DNA of 64,000 nt, taken from positions 6,014,001 through 6,078,000 of the forward strand of contig NC_035170.2 of assembly GCF_001659605.2 (NCBI RefSeq), read 5' to 3'. The position numbers were made by a program, and so were the translations under genes. Below, in pieces: positions 34,617 to 44,400 of the stretch; positions within the stretch are counted from its first letter, which is position 1, and every line of letters begins with the position of its first letter. Origin of the DNA: Manihot esculenta (taxonomy: Eukaryota > Streptophyta > Magnoliopsida > Malpighiales > Euphorbiaceae). Under the pieces are notes generated by a model, which was not told the origin of the DNA, searched no databases, and worked only from the letters and a program-made list of their open reading frames with translations.

Positions 34617-35497
34617 CCAATAGCTCACATCTTCTTTGTAACATTGATATAGATTGTCTATTATTTCCTGTGATTTGTTCCCTTAGTATGTTTAAAAGCT
34701 TAAAAGCTTAAAGTATTGAGAGATAGATAGCCTGCAACCTCTTGAACAGTCGTGACATCCTTAATTTGAAATTGCCAGGCTCTTTTGGATTAAAGATGCA
34801 GTTATTAAATTTTTTTATATAATGAACTTTAACCATATATTTATAAAATATATTTTACCTTCTGACCAAACAAAAATAGTTAGTCTTATCCTTTTAGATA
34901 ATTAACCACTTAATTTTTACATTTATTAAATAGTTAATGATGTATAAGATGACTAAAAATACCTTATTCCTAATCAATCTATAAAATTTGAAAATAATAA
35001 TTATTTAATTTTCTAAATTTATAAAATATAATTACCTTGATCTTCAGAATTTTAAAATTGCAACTGTTTAATTTTTGAAATTTATATAAGGGATTAAATT
35101 TTAAATGATTTTAAAAAAATTAATTGAAATCCTTAGGTCAATAATATATTTTTGTCAGTAATAAATGAATACAACTTTGAAACCAAAGATGGAGGCTTTG
35201 GTTTACCTGGCATAGAAACCTTGACCTCTCCCTTTACCCAGTTTCTCTTTTGACATAAAGAAATTCTTAAAAAAAAAAAAAAAAAAAAGCAGAAAATGAA
35301 TCCACCTAAGAGGTCAAAATTTTCGCACTCAATAAACGCCTGAAGAAGAACCCAACCAAATTGCTTGCAATCGAAGGTAACCCTCTGTTTCTTCACTTTC
35401 AATCAATCAATCCTTATCTTCTTCCTTCTCCCTTCTCTCTCATGTCCACGAAACCCTAACCCACTTCTCCATTTCTTCTCTTTCTCTGACCTCTTTA
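34617..35497 (+). promoter_or_regulatory. Upstream region of the NAC052-like gene
   Basis: AT-rich up to about 35200, then a poly(A) run at 35272-35288 and a CT-rich stretch (35380-35490) typical of plant 5' leaders. I found no convincing TATA box. The ATG at 35498 is the first in frame with the NAC domain; another ([11 protein letters not shown]) follows 25 codons later. Confidence 0.5.
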
Positions 35498-38400
35498 ATG
35501 GGTCGGGAAACTTCTACGCCGCCACAGGCACAAGCACAGGCACCTGCTGCAGCGATAGCACCTGAAGGAACGATGAAAACTACGGCTTTGGCACCTGGGT
35601 TTCGATTTCACCCTACGGATGAGGAGCTTGTTAGTTATTATTTGAAACGGAAGGTTTCTAATAAACCTGTCCGTTTTAATGCTATTGCTGAGGTCGATAT
35701 CTATAAAAACGAGCCTTGGGACCTTGCAGGTTACCCATTTTAATTTCTTCACTTCTCTCTGATTTTTATCATATATGTAAATTTTATTTTATTTTTTTAA
35801 ATTTGGGTTGAGCTTCTTCTTGTTAGTTCCCTTATTTCAAGAAACAAGTTTCAGCTTGGCTTGCTGGTATTATTGTTTGAAAGTTTGTTTCTCAGTGCTC
35901 TTTTTAGCTTGTGGGTTATTGGTTGTATTAGCTATTCCCTTTTCTTATTTATTTATCTATTATTTCCTGGTTATGCTAGCACTGCTTATGTAATATATGT
36001 GGTTGACTGGATATCTATCCTCTTTAAAGAACTATTTTATTTTTTTTATTTATTTTTTTCACATTTACCCTTTGTTTGGCATGATTCACTTTGCAAGGAA
36101 AGATTTCAAATGAATTCTTGCAAAACATGTAAGATTTCAACTTCTTTTTTATTAAGAAAAGAAATCAATTGAATTAAATTCTTGATTCCAAATGGAGGGT
36201 TAAAGTTATTTTTGTATGTTATTTTAATTCCCCTCGGTTCTTACTATTTGAAACTTTTGGGATTGTAGATAAGTCATGGTTGAAAAGCAGAGATCAGGAA
36301 TGGTACTTTTTTAGTGCCTTGGACAGGAAGTATGGGAATGGAGCAAGAATGAATAGGGCAACAAGTAAAGGATACTGGAAAGCCACTGGCAAGGATAGGG
36401 AGGTCCGGCGTAATTCCCAACTCATAGCAATGAAGAAGACGCTCGTATTTCATAGTGGGCGTGCCCCAGGGGGGCAGCGCACCAACTGGGTTATGCATGA
36501 ATACCGCCTTGTTGATGAAGAATTGGAAAAAATTGGAGCCATGCAGGTGAGCCAGTAGGCAGAATTGTTGTTAACGGTTTATGGTGATGCAGGTTTTTAT
36601 TTGCTTGCATAGAAAGGTAAGACATTGACTAGAAAATGTCTGTTGGAAATACCATGTATTGTTCTGTCACTATATGGATAAAGAAACATTGGGTTTGTTA
36701 TGTGTAAAGTTGTGTGATATGAATGGGTGATATCCAAACTAGTTTACATTCTGGGATCTTAAAAATGTGGGGCTTGACAGCTTTAGTTGTTGCTATTCCC
36801 ATTGCATTTCTGAGCAACCAAAGTGCATTGCTATTTTTGTTGGAAATCTCACGGTTGTTGCTTGTTTGTTATTCGTCTTTTGGGTGAAGACCGATTCATA
36901 TGTGCTGTGTAGAGTATTTCACAAGAACAATATAGGACCCCCAAATGGAAATCGTTATGCACCTTTTATAGAGGAGGAGTGGGATGATGGTGTGACAGCT
37001 CTTGTTCCTGGAGAGGATGCTGTGGATGATGTGCCTGTTCATGATACTTGTACAGAAATAAATCGTGTTGAGCAGGTATGTTCGCTTTTTTGTTTATGTT
37101 TGCTTTTTTGTTTATCTTTCCATTTCTTTTCTTGAACTAAAGATGCTAAGTTTGGTTTTAATGAAAATAATCATTACATCATGGTGTAATTATGTCCAAA
37201 ATATGTGATAGATGAGGGAGGCAATAAGGCAGTAATATAATGAAATGAGACACCCAAACAAAAAAGAGAAATGCAACTAGTAGGTTTTTTGCTGACACCT
37301 TTGTGAAGTCAAGTTATATATTTTCCTGGTGAGTGATACACACATACTATTAAACAATCACTATTTTCGCGCTGCATTCCCGGTCATGGTTATAGGTAAT
37401 GAAAATAGGCCTATAACAGCCGTAATGGTAACGATTTATAGCTATGTAATTTTTTTAAAAAAATTTGCCTAACTCATGAATTAAAAGAAATTTAAAGTTA
37501 TGAGTATAACTAAGATACCCAATCAAATAATAAGCATTAATAACATCAACTAAAGACATTCAATCTATCATTATTAGACATTTTTAACAATAATTAATTT
37601 ATAGCTAAAATAATAATATAGATAACATGGATAGTAAAAAATAAATTTTCATACTCCAAATTTAACAAAAAAAAAAACTTGACATCCAACATTATTTTAT
37701 TTAACAAATAAGTAAAACAAAGATAAATAACTCAAATTTTATAGTGTATAAATATATAGAATTAGATAGTTGATGATCTTAATTTAAGAGAAAAGAAGTG
37801 AGACATTTGCAGAAAATAATTAACTTTTAATAGAAATTTGAGAAAAGTGATATACAACAGTATAAAACTTTCCAATTTTAGAAAAAAAAATTGAGTTGTT
37901 GCCCTCATTTGGCTTAAAGAAAATTAGTTAACAGATCATTACCATTACTTAACTGTAAATAATGGACACTACTGTTATATAACGGCCATAACGACCGTTA
38001 CAGGAACAAATTTTTCTTTCCCTTTAAATAAAGGATGTAACGGTAACAGGAGAGTCAAATACCTATAAATAATGGCTGTTATGTAACTGAACGACCTTTA
38101 TTTAAAACCATGATGAGGATGGTAATCACTCCATTACACCAACAGAGAGGTAGAACCTGGGTTCAGGGAATTGTGGAATATATTTGGCAAAATTATGCAC
38201 CAAGAGGTGGAATGCCTATGTTTCAAGGAGGGTTTAGGGTGCTCACTATTGGTGTTAAATATTATATATGAAACCTCAACTCAGTTAAGCCTTGATCCCA
38301 ATCTAGTTGCATATCTAGGTGGTTCCTTCTATCACGATACATTGATACAAGCATGTGTACAAGCATCAGATGTAGTGCCACCCATGAATATTAGGGGTTT

Positions 38401-41400
38401 ATAATGGGAAACCTATCTTATACAAGGCTTTATGAGTTAGCAAAAGAACTAGATTCATCCTTTAAAGTTTGCATCCATCTACCTTTAAGTTTCTCTATAG
38501 ATGGTTCTACATTCACGTAAGCTTTAAAAATTTGCGTGAAAGGAATTGCTTCTGTCTCATCCTCTGCCTCTCTACTATAAAACCCTCCAAGTAGAACTCT
38601 TTTTCTAAATTTTCATACGATCCTTTAATATATTCTGACTTATTAGGCCAACTACCAAAGACTTCATTATTTAGGAGCAAGCGATTCATCTTACTCTCAT
38701 GATGATGCATCCATTTGTCAATTATTTTCCTTGTTGCATGAAATTATCTAGTGCAAATAATCCTTCCCAAGCTGCTTCTGAGTGAAAAAAAACATGCCTC
38801 TGAAGGCAGCATAGTATTTAGTTGTTTTATATCCAAGGGATGGGTTACTTTGCGCACATCAATATTTGGTAACTGTATGTTGTACAAGGAACAGCTCCCC
38901 CCCCCCCCAACACACACCTCCGCCTCCCAAAAAAAAAAAAAAGAAACAACTTTGAACCTTGTTGACTATTCCCTATATTGTGCCATAAAGGCCTAGCCTC
39001 CATATGCAGAAGATCCTTTTGAATGATGGACCCAAAGATATTTATTTTATGCAATACTAAACAATCATTCAACAAGTCTTGTTTTGATAGCATTGAATCC
39101 AAACAACAGAGCATAACTAGTGATGTTATAGGATGGAGTTGCTACTCCAATTGTGGTTCCTGCCTTTTACAAATCTGGATCATTTTGTTTAGTATCTCTA
39201 CATTTGGATTTAGCAATCACTATATGGCATAATTTTTTTAACAACAGGAAAAGTGATAAGAGTTCATACTCTAATTTAATCTAATGTGCAAACTAAAAAC
39301 AAGAAAACCGTCTAGAAAAGGAAAAAGGGCTCCTTACTTGAGCACATCTAGTCTGAGTGATTAAGTTCTTCAAAAATTGACCAAATAATCCTCAAAGAGC
39401 CCTTTATATTTTATGTATATCTCTCTATTATAAACATATTCTCATCCTCAATTACTTTTATGTTTATGTTAGGTTTTAGAGCCTAACAAAAGGGTATTTA
39501 GCAGAAAGAAGAGAGTTTAGAGAGAAGAGGGAAAGAAATTAGGGAGAGAAGAGATGGGGCGGGGGGGAGAGGTTGAAGTCTTGCATGGATTTTGAATAAT
39601 AGGATAACGAATGGAAGAGTTGCTACCCCCTTTTATACTCTCTTTCCTGCTTGCTAGAGTAGTTATAACTGCCTAGATTCTCAAAGTTTCCCTTGAAAAC
39701 TAGAGCCAACCTTTGTTGACTTTTCCACACTTTTACACACATCTATTCACACTTCATATTCACTTATAATCCCTATACTTCTTCCTTTAATGTCTAACAA
39801 TACACTTCCTTGAGGGCATTCTTCTGAAATTCTGGAAATTGAGCTTGATCCTCCAATGTTGCATCTTCTAGGGCCAAGTTAGACCATTTAATGAGTCATT
39901 GCAAGACCAGATGACCATTTCAGGACACAGTTCTGGCTTGAAGAATGTGCTCTGGAGCCACTACTGTTTCATCTTGAATAGTGGTAGGCAGCTTGGTCCT
40001 TTTTGAGAAGAAACACATGAAAGACCGGACAAATGGAGGCAGAGGGAGGCAACTACAACTGGTATGCCACCTTTCCAAGCCTTTTCTCAATCATAAATGG
40101 CCTATAATACTAAGCTACCACCTTCAAACCTTTCCTTAAAGCTATTGAAGTCTGTCAATGTGGTTGAAGTTTCACGTAAACTCAACTTGAAATTCTCTTT
40201 CACTTCTCTTTTTGTTAGCCTGCTGCTTTATCTCGAGCACTTGTTGCCTCTACTGGAAGCTTCCATAGTCAGAAATGGTGAATTACTAATGCTAGTGCCT
40301 GGAAATGAAGGTGGTGTATACCCATAAAAGCTTCAAATGGTGACATCTTGATGGCACTATGGAAGCTAGAATGGCACCATTATTCAGCAAATGGCATTGC
40401 TGCTGATGCACCGTGCATCTCAAATAGCATTCTAAGCACTGGTTTGAACACTTAGTTAGTTTGACTATTCTTTTGTCGATGATATGCACTACTAAAAGAC
40501 AATGAAGTGCCTAGCTGTTTGAAGAACTCCTGCCAAAGCAAACTTGTAAAAAGCTCGTCTCATTTGATACAATGGAGATGGGGGCACCATGCAGCTTGTA
40601 GATATTTTCCAAGAAGACTTTAGCTACTGTGAAAGCAGTAAAAGGATGTGCTAGGGCCAAGAAGTCACCATACTTGTTGAATCTGCAAAATTAGTGAATC
40701 TACAAACCACTACTAAGATGAGTCTTTGCCTTTTGATTTAGGTAGTTGCTTTATAAAATTCATGGATGTGTTGCCATGCATGGGAAGGAACTGGTAGTGG
40801 CTGAAGTAATCCAGGATATGAAGCTGTTTTCACTTTACAAGTAACTCACACAAAACCATGTTGCACAAAACACTATTGCACCCACTGCAGAACATTAGAG
40901 TGCAATTTAGGCCAATAAAAGTGCCTTTGCAGCCTTGAATAGGTATTATTTATACCAAAATGGCCTCCTATAGGGCTGTCATGATACATGGCTAGTAGCT
41001 GCTATCTCAAGGTACTAGAAGACCATACATAAAATCTGCTTTTGTAATATAATAGCCTTTGTTTATACTCAAACCTTGATGCAATCTTTGCGTTCAGAGA
41101 CAGCTGTGAGATTAGGTCTATAGCCTTATCATCCTTCTTGTAATTGGCAGCAAGTGTGAATCTCCAAGTACTTGCAACCACAGAAGAAATTGCACATAAT
41201 TGAGAGGATGCTAAAGTAGGTTGCCTGCAAAGACCATTGGCAACAAATTCTCCACCCCTTTCTTATAAGGATTTTATAATCCAATCCAAGCAACTTGGAA
41301 ATACCTCTCTATTGCAAGTTGGTATGTAACATTTGCTCTAACAAGTATTTGATTCTCTCATGGTCAGTTTTATGTAGAAGGGTCCTTGCTCAACATATTG

Positions 41401-44400
41401 CCCCCATTTGCTCACAACAAATGTGATGGCTAACAACTCTTTGTCATATACTGAATGCCCTTTATTTCTAGCCTCAAATGTCTTGAAAATAAGTGCAATA
41501 GGATGTCCATCCTGCTGTAACAAGCCTCTATTCCTTTACTGCTTGCGTCAGTTTCTACCACAAATTCCTTGGTAAAATCGGGTAGAGCTAAGACGGGCCG
41601 ATGCCATTGCAATCCTGAGCTTGTCAAAAGCTTCTTAAGCAGTTGCAGACCGTTGAAATCCATCATTCTTCAATAAATCTGTCAAGGGTCTGGTAATCAG
41701 TCCATATTCCTTCACATATTTTCTATAATAATCAGTCCATATTCCTTCACATATTTTCTATAATAATCAGTCCAGCCAAAAAACTTCTTAGTTCCTTGAC
41801 AGATTTAGGTGCTTGCCAAGTTACCATTGCTTCCACTTTAGTTGGATCAGTTGCCACAATCTCTGCACTTAATATATGACCCAAATAATCCACCTTATTC
41901 CTGTCAAAAGAGCACTTGGACATCTTGGCAAAGAGCTGCTGTTGTTGGACTTTAAATATTGCCTCCAAAATGCTGCAAGTGGCTTCTCAAGTCCGTGTTG
42001 TATACTATATATCATCAAAGAATACTAACACAAACTTCCTCAATCGCTGAAAGATGTGATTCATTAGGGTTTGGAAGGTGATAGGTGCATTTGTTAGCTC
42101 AAATGGCATGAATTTGAACTCGAAATGGCCATAGTGTGTTGTATGAGCTTTCTTAAGAATGTCAGGGGGGATCTTAATTTGGTGGTAACTTGCCCTTAAA
42201 TCAATCTTAGAGAACCAAGTAGACCCATGTAACCCATCAAGTAAATCATCAATTATTGGGATAGAAAATTTATTCTTAATAATGGCATTATTAAATTTTC
42301 TATAATCTATGAAAAATCTTCGAGATCTATCCTTCTTTTTCACTAGTAAAACTTGGGAGCAAAAAGGATTGGTGCTTGGCTGAATTACTCTAGATTTCAG
42401 CATTTAAGAAACCAATGTTTCTATCTCAGTTATTGGTGATGAGGGTACCTACATGACCTAATATTAATAGGCTTGGTCCCTGGTAGTAAAGGTATACTGT
42501 GGTTATGGGATCTAAAAGGGGTTAATGCTCAAGGCTCTCAAATATCCCTAACATATTTGTCAATGAGTTGCTGTAATTCAGAGGCAAGATTACCTTTTTC
42601 CAGGGCAAACACATTTCTAGAAGTTCCTTCCTTGCTGCTAGTCAGTTGCTGCTTCATGGAAATAGCATGAACACAATAAGAACTTGCATTCCCAGCTTCA
42701 CCTATCCATTATCTTTACCCTGCTGAGGAACAATTTCTTTGGGAAGGGACAGGATTTCTGAATTTTGCACCCCATTGTCTCCTTGGGAAGTAGTGGAATT
42801 GGCCCTCACCATAGCAACATTCATTCCCATTATTAAAGCTTTCAGCTCTTTAATAGTGTTCTCCAAAGACGTGACAGACTCCTTAGTTTCTTGCATTTCT
42901 TTTTTTATGTTGTCCATATCATGTCTCACCCCTACTTGCAGGTTCTTGAATTTTGATCTTAGCACTTCCACTTCCTTTCTTGATCCTCGAAATTCAGATG
43001 GAAGGCTTTAAATTGCTCCTCATCTCTGCCAGCCTTACTGCTTCTTGACTGCCCACAGCAGACTAGCTACCATCTTGAATTCTTTCGAGATTTGCCCAGC
43101 AAAACTCAATCTCTAGTACTAAATGTTAGGTTAGTACTAGAGAGAAGAGAGAGAAATTAGGGAGAGAATAGATAGGGGGGGGGGAGAGAGAGAAAAGTCT
43201 TGTATTGATTATTGAGTGATAGGATAATGAGTGCACGAGTTGCTACCCCCTTTTATTCTCTCTTTCCCACTTGCTAGAGCAATTATAACTGCTTAACTGA
43301 TTCTTAAAGTTTCCCTCCAAAACTAGAGCCAACCTTTGTCGACTTTACACATCTATTCACACTACATATTCACTTATCACTACAAGAAAACAAAAAAGTA
43401 ACACCGAAATTTACTGGTAAAATTATTAAAAAGGTGGTAGCTAAAGTAAATTACTGATTACTTACCAACCATTTAAAATATCGACAATGAAATTACCGAC
43501 CGTTTACCGATGGAAGGTCTTTGTTATATTTTTGCTTTTTTGTAATGTATTATTCCTAGACTTCTTCCCATAATATATACAATTTATTATTATTTACCTT
43601 CTAAAATCTGGAGAAGAATATTCTTGGAGGAGTGAAAAGCATTTATTTATTTATTTTTAATATGATAATGAGGATTATGTTACATCACATAGAAAATCTA
43701 GGAACCCTACCAAGATTTTGACATAAGCTTTTGCTTTAGGGCAAAAGTTGCAAGATACAACAGACAATTCTTCTCCAATGCTTGGAGGAAGATGGGGTTA
43801 GGTTAAGAAGCACAGTTGATAGGTGAGCCAGATGATGGGGATCTTTTAGAAATTAAGGGTGGTAGAATTTTGAATTTGATGTATAGGCATTTTGATGCCA
43901 TGGGAACAAATTATGACAAGGAATATGTTTGGTTGGAAGGACCTGTTATAATTGTCAATAAGAGGGTTTTCCATTAAGAATGTTCTATCAATGGACTTTA
44001 TCATATGCACGACACATTGATCTTGCTAGTTTTTGGTTTTATGGTTTGATAAGTGCTGGGTAGCTGTTAATTTTTGGTTTAAAGTTTATATGTTCATGGA
44101 TGTAGCAATAGGATACTGGATTCCCTATTAGTACTTACATGGAATTAAGTTGGATTCCATGGTAACAGGCTGTTTGAGCAGCTGGAAGCAATAGTATGAG
44201 GTAGCTTGAAGATCTCTTTTTATTGAAGGTATATGTGCATGTTTGTTGAGCATATAATATGCAGAGTTGTTGGATGAAAATATTCATTAATTGAAACTAG
44301 CAACAAATTTTAAAACGGGATGCTTGGAGAGGATCAATGAGTACTCTTCTATTGTTTTTCTTCATGATTTGGGTGTGTGTTAAGGTCCCGGATCATGGAT

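Larger units (their letters stand above)
39467..43585 (-). mobile_element. Ty3/gypsy LTR element relic in the NAC intron
   Basis: A 333 bp LTR (39467-39799, TGTTAGG to TCTAACA) is repeated at 43124-43377 plus 43551 to about 43585, the latter split by a mini-CACTA element. On the minus strand, starting from the right, a coiled-coil gag fragment (42702-42971) comes first. RT with [16 protein letters not shown] and VLVFFDDI (42005-42403) follows, then an RNase H start ([20 protein letters not shown], about 41590) and an integrase relic (about 40300-40750). Protease and much of gag are missing and frames are broken. A weak primer-site-like TTTAGTACTAGAG adjoins the right LTR. Confidence 0.85.

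Noticed and set aside
36767..36889. ORF extension upstream of exon 3 of the NAC052-like gene, starting with a Met at 36767
   Set aside because: The upstream residues do not match the NAC family, and the conserved YVLCRVFHK block begins just after a usable AG acceptor at 36888-36889.
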